Both the position numbers and the translations under genes were made by a program. A stretch of 54,538 bases of DNA from Acidobacterium sp. Its GTDB lineage: Bacteria; Acidobacteriota; Terriglobia; Terriglobales; Acidobacteriaceae. Position 1 is the first letter of the stretch, and every line of letters begins with the position of its first letter. The stretch is taken from positions 1-54,538 of the forward strand of contig PKVY01000062.1 of the NCBI GenBank assembly GCA_003131625.1, read 5' to 3'. Below the pieces are notes generated by a model. That model was not told the DNA's origin. It did no database searches and saw nothing but the letters and a program-made list of their open reading frames with translations. Positions 14,217 through 23,098 of this stretch are shown piece by piece.

Positions 14217-14366
14217 ACTTCGTCAGCCTTCCTGCTGTGTGTGTCGCTCGAAGGTCGATCATACGCCGAGTCGATGCGTTTGCTCAATGCCGAATCACGT
14301 CGACCGACGAGAACTGAACATTCCTTCATCGGCTCGCAAGCTTTTCTCGACGCGCCTTGCTGGAAC

Positions 14367-15671
14367 TCAGGGATGCGTTTGGCTACCGGGGCGAAGGCGC
14401 AGGAAGATCACGACACCCATTGGATCGCTTCCGTAGACCGTCTGCAGAATCGAGCCAGGCGTGTAGGCCGTGACCTGTGCTCCAAGCGCTGTGACCAGAT
14501 GCGGCAAGCGGCCGATGTCGCGGTCGTAGCCGAAGGTGTAGGCCTGAACGCGGCCAGCGGGTTCTTCGTGAAAATCGGGCGGCAAGATCTGCTCGCCGAG
14601 GAGCAGTTCGCTTGTACGGTCGACGTTTTCGACCCTTGTGAATGCATAGTTGCGCGCGCGGAAGCGCAAGGTGGATTCGAGCAGGTAGCTGTTCTCGATG
14701 AGATTGTCGGGCAAATCGCGCGTTCGTCCCCACGCAAGCGTGGTTGCCCAGTTGCCGGATTCTTTCTGGCGTGACGGACGGTTGTACATGACCGAGGCTG
14801 TCATGCGTTCCTGATTTTCCGCCGGGAAAAGCGCTTCGGGACTGTGCAGGCGCCCGTATGAATATTGGCCGCTCCAGTTCTTGCCGGGCTGCAGCGTCAG
14901 GCGCGCAGACCAGGAATCGATGGAGCCCTGCTGCACCTGCCAGCGATGCTCGTTCGGCTCGCGGCCGTGGAAACCGCTGGCTTCCAGGCGAAGCCAGCCG
15001 TGCGTCAGGCCGAAAGTCACAACGTCATCGGAAATGTGGGTGGAGTCTTCCTGATGATGCCCAAGCGTGCCAACTGGACTCTCGATGGCGGACGCGCGAT
15101 GCGGATAGGCAGTGGGGCCGATTGCCGGGTCGCCGACGGGCGCGGCGTAGAAACTGAGCAGGGTCCGGTCGCCGAGAGGCAGGTCGTACAGCGCGGCGAG
15201 TTCCATCACGAAGTTGTGCGGGTGCTGGCCGTCGGCGATGGGCTTGCCGTACGCCGTTTCGCCTTGTTGAAACAGCAGCGGGTACTGGCGGCCCGTGATG
15301 GTAGCGGGCTCAAGACTGAGCATGGTGCGCAAGGTGAGCTGACCATGTCCGACGGCGTGCTGGGCCATCGGCATGACCCAGTTGGTGGAGAAAAGCTTGT
15401 CCGTACCGCGAGGACTGGTTTGCTGCGTGTCCGCCACGAAGCCGTTGCCGTGAAGCATGATCATCCACGAACCGCGCATGGTCATGAGCATGGGCACAGG
15501 CGTGGAAGCAGGCTCGGCGCTGGTGCCGGACGTGGTGTGCGCCTCGATCGCCTGGGTGAAATTCTCAGGCGGACTGTTCATTGTCATCTGCATTTGGGCG
15601 AACGCAGAGTGCGTGGCGGCGATTTGCGTGGCGAGAAGCAGGGCGAGCGGCGTTTCGAAAAAACGAAGCAT
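14367..15671 (-). CDS. Exported Met/His-rich outer-membrane beta-barrel-like protein
   Basis: The 434-residue protein has a signal peptide (MLRFFETPLALLLATQIAA, cleavage near AFAQ) and a mature N-terminus unusually rich in Met and His (MQMTMNS, PMLMTMRGSWMIMLHGNG, VMPMAQHAVGHG). The rest alternates short hydrophobic strands and turns with many aromatic residues (GKNWSGQYSYGRL, ESTLRFRARNYAFTRVENV), which suggests an outer-membrane barrel. I recognise no named family. Met/His clusters are typical of proteins that handle copper or silver, so a metal-resistance role is inferred from this and from the Cys-rich exported protein upstream. The open frame extends to 15998, but the signal peptide and AGGA before 15671 set the start. 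Confidence 0.7.
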   Translation of the reverse strand: MLRFFETPLALLLATQIAATHSAFAQMQMTMNSPPENFTQAIEAHTTSGTSAEPASTPVPMLMTMRGSWMIMLHGNGFVADTQQTSPRGTDKLFSTNWVMPMAQHAVGHGQLTLRTMLSLEPATITGRQYPLLFQQGETAYGKPIADGQHPHNFVMELAALYDLPLGDRTLLSFYAAPVGDPAIGPTAYPHRASAIESPVGTLGHHQEDSTHISDDVVTFGLTHGWLRLEASGFHGREPNEHRWQVQQGSIDSWSARLTLQPGKNWSGQYSYGRLHSPEALFPAENQERMTASVMYNRPSRQKESGNWATTLAWGRTRDLPDNLIENSYLLESTLRFRARNYAFTRVENVDRTSELLLGEQILPPDFHEEPAGRVQAYTFGYDRDIGRLPHLVTALGAQVTAYTPGSILQTVYGSDPMGVVIFLRLRPGSQTHP

Positions 15672-15742
15672 GGACGATCCTCGACGATGGTGAGAGAAAC
15701 ACGCCGGATCATGTCCGACGCAAGACCGAGGAAGGTCAGGGA

Positions 15743-16096
15743 TCAAATGCGCAATGGAGGCGCAGGTATAGCGATGGTGCGGGTGTCGGATCGCAAATGC
15801 AGTGGAAGTCCAACAGTGGCAAGGAGGGCAGGCGCCGTAACGGCGGCACGGGCCGAAGCCGGGGTGAACACGACCCTCACGTCCTGGTGGAAGGCAGTTA
15901 AAAGAAGCGCGGTCGAGCGAGTGCAGCCGGGCGTCGGACTTTGATCGATGCCGGAGCCGCAGCTGCCGGAGTGGCTTGCACAGCAGTTGTGAGCGCACAT
16001 CCTGGGTGAACAGAGCGGGACGCAGCTCAGAGTGAAGGCCAGCAGCAGGACGAGCCCGCGAGCAGCCGAGCCGTTAGCGAGGGAGGACCAGCGCAC
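15743..16096 (-). CDS. Small exported Cys/His-rich protein
   Basis: The predicted 117-residue protein has a hydrophobic signal-like segment (LVLLLAFTLSCVPLC) followed by CAHNCCASHSGSC (Cys34 to Cys46), a likely metal-binding cluster; seven Cys lie within residues 25-58. The rest is hydrophobic and without known motif. It starts with GTG at 16096 and has no good ribosome site, so the start is uncertain. It is 71 bp upstream of the Met/His-rich barrel gene on the same strand and would open that operon. I know of small Cys-rich proteins of this style beside copper genes, but I cannot name the family; the gene itself could be spurious. Confidence 0.5.
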   Translation of the reverse strand: MRWSSLANGSAARGLVLLLAFTLSCVPLCSPRMCAHNCCASHSGSCGSGIDQSPTPGCTRSTALLLTAFHQDVRVVFTPASARAAVTAPALLATVGLPLHLRSDTRTIAIPAPPLRI

Positions 16097-16163
16097 CCTT
16101 CGATCCTAGCATTGGGCGGAGCCGCGGTCGGACGCAAATGAAGAATGGCGCTAGTCTTTTGAG

Positions 16164-16712
16164 GTGCGGCTTTTTGTCGGAATTGCACTGGCGGCGGAAG
16201 CGTCGGACGCGCTCAACAGCGTGCGGGAAAGATTTGAGCCGGGATCGGCTGATCTGCGCTGGTCGCAGCCGGAAAGCTGGCACGTCACGCTGCAATTTCT
16301 GGGAGCATCGAGCGAAGAACAGGCGGCGTGCGTAGCGGAGAAGCTGGCCGCGCTGCGGACTGCGCGGGTTCCGGTGCGAATGGCGAGACTGGGATTTTTT
16401 GAGCGGGCGGGAGTTTTTTGGGCCGGCGTGGAACTGACGCGTGAGCTGCTGGCTCTCCAGCAATGGGTGACGGCGGCGACGCGACTGTGCGGATTCATGC
16501 AGGAAGAGCGTGCCTATAACCCGCACATCACGCTGGCGCGGAGCAAAGGGCGTAATAGCGGCAGGGCTTTGGTTCCTCTAAAGAAGGCGGTGGAGCGGAG
16601 CAAGGTCGGACTCGAAGCGCAGTTCATCGCCAGTGAATTTCTACTGTACGAATCATTTCCTGGACCGGAAGGATCGCGGTACGAGGTAAGAGCGCGGTTT
16701 GGTCTGGAGTGA
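16164..16712 (+). CDS. thpR: RNA 2',3'-cyclic phosphodiesterase (2H family)
   Basis: The 182-residue protein has both catalytic HxT motifs of the 2H phosphoesterases, WHVTLQFLG (His40, Thr42) and NPHITLAR (His121, Thr123), and the start RLFVGIALAAE typical of ThpR/LigT. It opens 2',3'-cyclic phosphates on RNA ends to 2'-phosphates; its cellular role is not settled. It begins with GTG at 16164, 67 bp from the divergent Cys-rich gene, and its stop abuts the stop of the converging MFS gene. Confidence 0.9.
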   Translation: MRLFVGIALAAEASDALNSVRERFEPGSADLRWSQPESWHVTLQFLGASSEEQAACVAEKLAALRTARVPVRMARLGFFERAGVFWAGVELTRELLALQQWVTAATRLCGFMQEERAYNPHITLARSKGRNSGRALVPLKKAVERSKVGLEAQFIASEFLLYESFPGPEGSRYEVRARFGLE

Positions 16713-18011
16713 TCAGGCTGGTTCGGGGATGACGCGCAGTTTGCCGAGGCCAAGAATGTAGCCAGCAATGCCGATGGCGAGAACAACGGCGGCCAGAGCA
16801 AAAGAACCTCCGAAATTGTGCGCCCTGGCGAAGTAGCCGGTGATCACCGGCGCCGAGATGGCGGCGATCTGGGTGGCGAAGTTCATGATGCCGCCGACGC
16901 GGCCGACGCTTTCGCGCGGCGCGATGAACGACGGAATCGACCAGCCGACAGGCGCCATTGCGCCGAGACCGGCCATGCAGATGCTCATCCACGCGACGGC
17001 CACCGCAGGCGTGTGGGCGAACCGAGCGCCGTAGATTCCCATGCCGAAGGCGAGTCCGCCGACCAGAACGGCCTGGCGCACCAGCCACGGGCGTGCGCCG
17101 CGACGGACGAGAGCATCGACCATCCAGCCGCCGATGAGAAGATCGGTGACGGTGGCCAACAGCCACGGGATGCTGGTATCGAGTGCGGAGTGCAGCAGAT
17201 CGACGTGAAGGCTCATGGACAGATAGCTGGGCAGCCAGATGAGCACCAGATAGAAAACGTAGTTGTAGGCGGCGAAGCCGATGGTGGCGCCGATGACCTG
17301 TGGCTGACGCAGCAGATACAGCAGCGGAGCGCCGTGCGCATGCCGTGCGGACGCGGACTCCGGCTGAGCATTGCCTTCGGCCATCAGACTGCGCTCGGCA
17401 GGACTGAGCCGCGGGTCTTCGCTGGGGTTGCGATAGACGCCCCAAAAGAGGAGGAAGTAGAGGAAGCTGACGAAGCCGGTGAAAATGAAACTCCAGCGCC
17501 AGCCGAACCGGATCACGAGCAGTCCGAGAATGGGAACGCCGATGGCGGAAGCGAATTTGGCGGCCGCGTCGTTGATGGAGGTGGCGAAGCTGCGCTCGCG
17601 CTCGGGAAACCAGTAGCCGACGGCTTTGGCATTCGCCGGGAATGTGGGAGCTTCGCCGACGCCGAGCAGCAGGCGTGCGGCGAAGAAGCTGTAAATGCCG
17701 GTCGCGAGGCCGGAGGCGAAGGAGGCCATGCTCCAGAGGAAGGTCGCGACGCGGCCAATGCGGCGCACGCCCCAGCGATCGAGCATGACGCCGATGGGAA
17801 TCTGAAGGACCGCGTAGGTCCAGTTGTAAGCGCTGGCGAGATAGCCGAATGTGACAGCGGTGATGCCCCAGTTGGTGCGCAGCGCGTCGTACGCCACCGA
17901 GATATTGACGCGGTCGAAAAAGTTGACCAGAACGCCGATGCCGAGAAGAACCGCGATGCGCCAGCGGCGATGCGGTGCGTGCAGAACAGAGTCGGGAGCG
18001 GAGGCGGACAT
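16713..18011 (-). CDS. MFS transporter, anion:cation symporter type
   Basis: This 432-residue protein has 12 predicted membrane helices and the MFS signature IGVMLDRWGVRRIGR between helices 2 and 3, preceded by NFFDRVNISVAYDAL in helix 1, which is typical of the ACS family (sugar-acid, hexuronate and related carboxylate porters). GVGEAPTFPANAKAVGYWFPERER after helix 4 supports that group. The substrate cannot be read from sequence, and no sugar-acid catabolic gene is near. It is transcribed alone behind dnaE on the same strand. Confidence 0.85.
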   Translation of the reverse strand: MSASAPDSVLHAPHRRWRIAVLLGIGVLVNFFDRVNISVAYDALRTNWGITAVTFGYLASAYNWTYAVLQIPIGVMLDRWGVRRIGRVATFLWSMASFASGLATGIYSFFAARLLLGVGEAPTFPANAKAVGYWFPERERSFATSINDAAAKFASAIGVPILGLLVIRFGWRWSFIFTGFVSFLYFLLFWGVYRNPSEDPRLSPAERSLMAEGNAQPESASARHAHGAPLLYLLRQPQVIGATIGFAAYNYVFYLVLIWLPSYLSMSLHVDLLHSALDTSIPWLLATVTDLLIGGWMVDALVRRGARPWLVRQAVLVGGLAFGMGIYGARFAHTPAVAVAWMSICMAGLGAMAPVGWSIPSFIAPRESVGRVGGIMNFATQIAAISAPVITGYFARAHNFGGSFALAAVVLAIGIAGYILGLGKLRVIPEPA

Positions 18012-18082
18012 CGGCTTCCCGCATTGTAGATGGCGCGGTCACCGAACCAAGGGCGAGAGGAATTTGTGACCGTGGCGGATGT

Positions 18083-21000
18083 TTATTCGACGGCCTGCAC
18101 CATGCCGCGACCCAGCAGCAGCTCGGCCTTGTCGATAAAAGCGCGGTCGGCGGTGACGGTGATGCCTTCCGGTTCCATGACCACGCAATATTGGCCGCGC
18201 TGTTCCACGTTAAGCATAAGGCGCGCCGAACCGGGCGCGGAAACGACGAGATCGTGCAGCTCGACGAGCGTGGTCTCGCTGACGCGATCGAGCGGAATGC
18301 GGATGCGGACGTTGTTCGGCAGGCGCACTTTCACGTCTTCGAGCGCCTGAATGGCGGAAACGCAGAGCTTGGGCGCGGCTTCCTCTTCGGCGCGCAGCTG
18401 GCCGCGAACGAGAACGGGGACCTCGATGCACAGCGACTGTGCGAGACGCTCGTAGTCTTTGGGGAAGCAGATGAGGTCGATCTTGCCGCTGGCGTCTTCG
18501 AGTGCGGCCTGTGCGTAAAGTTCGCCGGAGCGCTTCGATTTGGCGACCTTGAGGCCGAGGATAACGCCGGCGATGGCGACTTCGTTTTCCGGCGCCTGGC
18601 CGCGGCGGCCGTTCGAGGGCGCGGGTTTCATTTCCAGCGCGGCAGCGACGTCGACCACGCCGGGCAGGTTGCGGAGCTTCTCCGCGTACCTGTCGAGCGG
18701 ATGGCCGGAAACGAAAAAGCCCAGGACTTCTTTTTCCGCCGCCAGGCGCTGGCTCTCTTCAAGGTCGGGGACATTGGGGAGATCGTCGTCCTTCGCGCCA
18801 TTGGCGGGCACGTCGAAGATGCCAAAGAGTCCGGATTGGCCGGCAGCCACATCGCGCTGAGCTTTCTGCGCTCTCTCCATGGTCTTGTCGACCGCGGCAA
18901 GCAGCTGCGCGCGGCGGCCAAAGGAATCAAGCGCTCCAGCCTTGATGAGGGATTCGATGACGCGCTTGTTCAGAAGGCGAAGATCGATCTTCTCGCAGAA
19001 TTCCTGAAAGGATGCGAAGCTCTTCCCTTCCGCAGCAAGTTCCTGGCGGATCGTAAGGATGGAGTCAATGGCGTTGCGCCCGACGTTCTTGATGGCCGTG
19101 AGGCCAAAACGAATGGCGTCTCCGTGCGGCGTGAAGTCGGCGTCGCTGAAGCGGACGTCGGGAGCTTCGACAGCGATTTCCATTTCGCGGCACTCTTTGA
19201 TGTACTTCACGACGTTTTCGGGCTTGGAGATTTCCGAGGTGAGCAGCGCGGACATGAATTCGACTGGGTAGTGCGTCTTGAGATAGGCGGTCTGATACGC
19301 GAGCAGCGCATACGCCGCGGAGTGCGATTTGTTGAAGCCGTACCCGGCGAACTCCCGCATAAGCTCGAAGAGGTGAACGATGGTGTCGCGCGGATAGCCG
19401 CGATCGACCGCACCCGATATAAAGCGGTCGCGCTGCTTGGCCATCTCGTCGGGATCTTTCTTGCCCATGGCGCGGCGGAGCAGATCGGCTTCGCCCATCG
19501 AGTAGCCGGCGAGCACGTTGGCGATCTGCATCACCTGTTCCTGATAGACGATGACCCCCTGCGTTTCTTTGAGGATGGCTTCGAGCGGAGGCAGCGGATA
19601 CTCGACTTTGCGGCGGCCCCACTTGCGCTCGATAAAGTCGTCGATCATGCCGCCCTGGATGGGGCCAGGACGATAGAGCGCGTTGAGGGCGGTGAGGTCC
19701 TCGACGGTGGTGGGTTTGTAACGGCGAAGAACATCACGCATGCCGCCCGACTCGAACTGGAAAACGCCCGACGTGAGAGCGCGATGGAAGACCTTCTCGT
19801 AGGTTGTCTGATCGTCGAGAGGCAGCGTGGCCATGTCGATCTGCGCGTCGCGATTCCGCCCGATGAGGCGCATGCAGTCGCTGATGACCGTGAGCGTGGT
19901 GAGGCCCAGGAAATCCATTTTGAGCAGGCCCATCTTCTCGATGGCCTTCATGTCATAGGCGGTGACGATTTCGTCGTTCTTGGCCCTGGCGACCGGCACA
20001 AGTTCGGTCAGCGGACGCGGCGCGATCACCACGGCAGAGGCATGAACGCCGGCTCCGCGGATGAGGTCTTCGAGCTTCTTCGCTGTGTCGATCAGCTCGC
20101 GAATCTGCGGATTGCCCTGGTAGGCTTCCTGGAGCTGCGGCGAATCTTTGAGCGCATCGTCAAGGGTAACGCCGATCGTCGTTGGTACCAGCTTGGCGAT
20201 CCGGTCGACGTCGCCGTAGGGCATGTCGAGGGCGCGGCCGACATCCTTGATCGCAGCCTTTGCCGCCATGGTGTTGAAAGTGATGATCTGCGCAACCTGT
20301 TCGCGGCCGTATTTGCGCGTGACGTAGTCGATGACTTCGCCGCGGCGGTTCATGCAGAAGTCGATGTCGATGTCGGGCATGGAGACGCGCTCGGGATTGA
20401 GGAAGCGCTCGAAGAGCAGCGCATTCTGGAGCGGGTCGATGTCGGTGATCTCCATACAGTAGGTGGCGAGTGAGCCGGCGGCCGAGCCGCGGCCTGGGCC
20501 GACAGGAATGTCGTGCTCGCGCGCGTAGCGGATGAAGTCCCAAACGATGAGGAAGTAGCCGGAAAACTTCATCTGCCGGATGATGTCGATCTCGCGCTCG
20601 AGGCGTGACTCGTATTCCGAGATGGGCATGCGCAGAAGGCCGCGATCCTGCAAATGGCGGATCGAAGTGTCAAGCCGCTTGCGGAAGCCTTCGCGGCAGA
20701 TCTGCTCGAAGTAGCTGTCGACGGTGTGGCCGTCCGGAACCGCGAATTCCGGAAATGGATTGTCGACCTTGTGAAGCTTCAGGTGGCACCGCTCGGCGAA
20801 CTGCATGGTACGGCTGACCACTTCGGGCGCGTGTGCGAAGAGCCGCTCCATCTCCGCGGCGCTCTTCACGTAGAACTGGTCGGAGTCGAACTTGAAGCGC
20901 TTCGGGTCATTGATCGAGGCGAGCGTTTGCACGCAGAGCAGAACCTCGTGCGCGTGCGCGTCGTCCTCGCACAGATAGTGGCTATCGTTGGTGGCAACCA

Positions 21001-21598
21001 GCGGGATGTCGAGGTCTTTTTGGAGACGGAAGAGGTCGGCGTGGATCTTCTTCTCCAGTTCAAGGCCCTGGTCCTGAATTTCCAGAAAGAAGTTGCCGCG
21101 ACCGAAAATGTCCTGGTACTGACTGGCTGTGGCGCGAGCAGCTTCATACTTGCCTGCCATCAGGTTCTCGCACAGTTCGCCGGCCAGACAACCCGAAAAC
21201 CCGATCAGCCCTTTTGCGTGTTCGGCAAGATATTTCTTGCTGACACGCGGCTTTTTGTAGAAGCCGTGAAGCGATGCCTCTGACGTGATGCGGACGAGAT
21301 TGCGGTAGCCCTCTTCGTTTTCCGCCAGGACCAACAGGTGGTTGTAATCGTCGCCCTGCGGATCGGCGCGATGGTCGTCTTTCTGGCAGATGTAGAGCTC
21401 GCAGCCGAGGATCGGATGAATACCGTGGTGCTTCGCGGCTTCGAAGAAATGGACCGCTCCGTAAATGTTGCCGTGATCCGTTATGGCAACGGATTTCTGG
21501 CCGATGTCGGCGACACGTTTCACCAGCTTTTCGACATCGCAGGCGCCGTCGAGCAGGGAATAATCGGTGTGGAGATGCAGGTGAGTGAATTCCGCCAT
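18083..21598 (-). CDS. dnaE: DNA polymerase III subunit alpha
   Basis: This 1171-residue protein is the catalytic subunit of the replicative polymerase. It begins with the PHP domain (FTHLHLHTDYSLLDGA, ITDHGNIYGAVHF), then the C-family polymerase core with GPGRGSAAGSL and the active-site aspartates in PDIDIDFCMNRRGE, the fingers (YRPGPIQGG, HSAAYALLAYQTAYLK), the helix-hairpin-helix region (SLIKAGALDSFGRR), and a C-terminal OB fold (VAIAGVILGLKVAKSKRSG). The length suits DnaE1. I placed the start at 21598 because the family N-terminus MAEFTHLHLHTDYS begins there after GAAGAG; the frame stays open to 21697. It is divergent from the VOC gene across 133 bp. Confidence 0.97.
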   Translation of the reverse strand: MAEFTHLHLHTDYSLLDGACDVEKLVKRVADIGQKSVAITDHGNIYGAVHFFEAAKHHGIHPILGCELYICQKDDHRADPQGDDYNHLLVLAENEEGYRNLVRITSEASLHGFYKKPRVSKKYLAEHAKGLIGFSGCLAGELCENLMAGKYEAARATASQYQDIFGRGNFFLEIQDQGLELEKKIHADLFRLQKDLDIPLVATNDSHYLCEDDAHAHEVLLCVQTLASINDPKRFKFDSDQFYVKSAAEMERLFAHAPEVVSRTMQFAERCHLKLHKVDNPFPEFAVPDGHTVDSYFEQICREGFRKRLDTSIRHLQDRGLLRMPISEYESRLEREIDIIRQMKFSGYFLIVWDFIRYAREHDIPVGPGRGSAAGSLATYCMEITDIDPLQNALLFERFLNPERVSMPDIDIDFCMNRRGEVIDYVTRKYGREQVAQIITFNTMAAKAAIKDVGRALDMPYGDVDRIAKLVPTTIGVTLDDALKDSPQLQEAYQGNPQIRELIDTAKKLEDLIRGAGVHASAVVIAPRPLTELVPVARAKNDEIVTAYDMKAIEKMGLLKMDFLGLTTLTVISDCMRLIGRNRDAQIDMATLPLDDQTTYEKVFHRALTSGVFQFESGGMRDVLRRYKPTTVEDLTALNALYRPGPIQGGMIDDFIERKWGRRKVEYPLPPLEAILKETQGVIVYQEQVMQIANVLAGYSMGEADLLRRAMGKKDPDEMAKQRDRFISGAVDRGYPRDTIVHLFELMREFAGYGFNKSHSAAYALLAYQTAYLKTHYPVEFMSALLTSEISKPENVVKYIKECREMEIAVEAPDVRFSDADFTPHGDAIRFGLTAIKNVGRNAIDSILTIRQELAAEGKSFASFQEFCEKIDLRLLNKRVIESLIKAGALDSFGRRAQLLAAVDKTMERAQKAQRDVAAGQSGLFGIFDVPANGAKDDDLPNVPDLEESQRLAAEKEVLGFFVSGHPLDRYAEKLRNLPGVVDVAAALEMKPAPSNGRRGQAPENEVAIAGVILGLKVAKSKRSGELYAQAALEDASGKIDLICFPKDYERLAQSLCIEVPVLVRGQLRAEEEAAPKLCVSAIQALEDVKVRLPNNVRIRIPLDRVSETTLVELHDLVVSAPGSARLMLNVEQRGQYCVVMEPEGITVTADRAFIDKAELLLGRGMVQAVE

Positions 21599-21731
21599 GG
21601 GCTCTTCTTCTATTTTAGGTCGACACAGCAGACGACGTTCGGTGGCTGCACATCCGCATGAGGAAAAGGAGGGACGAAATTTCTGACAAGTTCGCACGGC
21701 GGGCGTACGATGTCGAATCGCGGAGGGTTTT

Positions 21732-22103
21732 ATGGACAGCGTTGTGACGTTTCTGATGACGCAGAATCCGGAGGCTGCGACTGCCTTCTATCGGGACAAG
21801 CTGGGGTTGAGGTTCCTGCGCGACGACGGGTTCGCGCTGGTCTTCGACATGAACGGCGTGATGCTGAGGATTGGCAAGACGAAGGGATTTACGCCCGCGC
21901 CGAACACGGTTCTGGGATGGGAAGCGCGCGACATTGGCGCGGCGATGAAGAAGCTGGAGCAGCAGGGAGTGAGCTTCGAGCGCTATCCCAACATGGGCCA
22001 GGATGCGCAGGGCATCTGCACGTTTCCGACCGGGGATAAGGTTGCGTGGTTCAAGGATCCCGACGGCAATGTGTTGTCGATCTCCCAACACTCCGTCTCG
22101 TGA
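21732..22103 (+). CDS. VOC-superfamily (glyoxalase/bleomycin-resistance fold) protein
   Basis: The 123-residue protein has one pair of beta-alpha-beta-beta-beta modules: VTFLMTQNPEAATAFYRDKLGL at the N-terminus and VAWFKDPDGNVLSISQ at the end, typical of glyoxalase-like VOC proteins. The usual first metal ligand (His/Glu in strand 1) is not evident, so enzymatic activity is open. Ribosome site GGAGGG (21722-21727) precedes the ATG. It stands alone, with its stop 12 bases from the converging rapZ stop. Confidence 0.85.
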   Translation: MDSVVTFLMTQNPEAATAFYRDKLGLRFLRDDGFALVFDMNGVMLRIGKTKGFTPAPNTVLGWEARDIGAAMKKLEQQGVSFERYPNMGQDAQGICTFPTGDKVAWFKDPDGNVLSISQHSVS

Positions 22104-22115
22104 TGGGAACGACCT

Positions 22116-23042
22116 TCAGCGCGGCATGTCGCGATGCGCGGTCTTAACGCCGTAGCCGTGCCGCGCCAGGCGGCGGGCGACCTCCTCGGCAATCATCACG
22201 GAGCGGTGCTGGCCGCCGGTGCAGCCAAACGCCAGAGTGAGGTAGCTCTTGCCTTCGTTGATGTAGTGCGGCAGCAAAAAGAGCAGCAACTCCGTAACGC
22301 GATCGAGAAACTCCCGGGTTTGCGAGAAGCTGATGATGTAATTCTCGACCTTCGGATCTTTTCCGGTCAGATTGCGGAATTCCGGAACGAAGTGCGGGTT
22401 GGGCAGGAATCGCACGTCGAAAACCAGATCGGCGTCGAGGGGGACGCCCTTTTTGTACCCGAAGCTGATGGAGGAGATGACCAGACTCTTGCCATCGCTC
22501 TCGCGCATGAATTTGTTCTGGATGTAGGCGCGCAGCTCGTGGACGTTGAATTTGGTGGTGTCAATGACGATGTCGGCGACCTTGCGGATGGGCTCCAGAA
22601 GATGGCGCTCTTCCTGCAGAGCGCCTGTTACACGCGCCTCGCGGCCGAGTGGGTGGGGGCGGCGCGTCTCGGAGTATCGGGCGAGCAGCGCGGCTCGTGA
22701 GGCTTCCAGAAAAAGGACTGTGGTGGGCAGCGTGCGACGGATGTCGCGCAACATCGAGGGAAATTTCTCGAGGCTCTGCCCCTCGCGCACGTCGACCACC
22801 AGCGCCGCACGGCGAATATCGCGCGAATGCGCAACCAGCTCGGCGAAGGGCGGCATCAGCGAGACCGGCATGTTATCGACAGCGTAGAAGCCGAGATCCT
22901 CAAAGGCCTTGAGCGCCGAGGCTTTGCCTGAACCGGAGAGGCCGGTGATGACGACGAGGTCGCGAGGATTGGCGGAGGAGCGCGGACGAGCTTTTGCGGG
23001 GCGGGCGGCACGCCGCCTCGTCGTCTTTCGGCCAGGAGGCAT
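22116..23042 (-). CDS. rapZ: RNase adapter protein RapZ / P-loop nucleotide-binding protein
   Basis: The 308-residue protein has the RapZ/YvcJ layout: a P-loop GLSGSGKA (residues 34-41), DLGFYAVDNMP, and the C-terminal domain with SFGYKKGVPLDADLVFDVRF and FGCTGGQHRSV. In E. coli RapZ binds small RNAs and guides RNase E to control glucosamine-6-phosphate synthase; in other phyla the family is often an ATP/GTPase of less clear role. A basic head (residues 1-27) is extra. Its place 56 bp downstream of three amino-sugar genes on the same strand is notable given the E. coli role in amino-sugar supply, but may be chance. Confidence 0.92.
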   Translation of the reverse strand: MPPGRKTTRRRAARPAKARPRSSANPRDLVVITGLSGSGKASALKAFEDLGFYAVDNMPVSLMPPFAELVAHSRDIRRAALVVDVREGQSLEKFPSMLRDIRRTLPTTVLFLEASRAALLARYSETRRPHPLGREARVTGALQEERHLLEPIRKVADIVIDTTKFNVHELRAYIQNKFMRESDGKSLVISSISFGYKKGVPLDADLVFDVRFLPNPHFVPEFRNLTGKDPKVENYIISFSQTREFLDRVTELLLFLLPHYINEGKSYLTLAFGCTGGQHRSVMIAEEVARRLARHGYGVKTAHRDMPR

Positions 23043-23098
23043 GGCTCATCGTAGCACCTGCATTTCGCATAGAAGATGACTCGTTTGGGGGGTGATAG

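Noticed and set aside
17975-20473. An 832-codon open frame on the plus strand opposite dnaE
   Set aside because: It is antisense to a certain DnaE protein; long antisense frames are expected at this GC content, and the protein has no recognisable fold.
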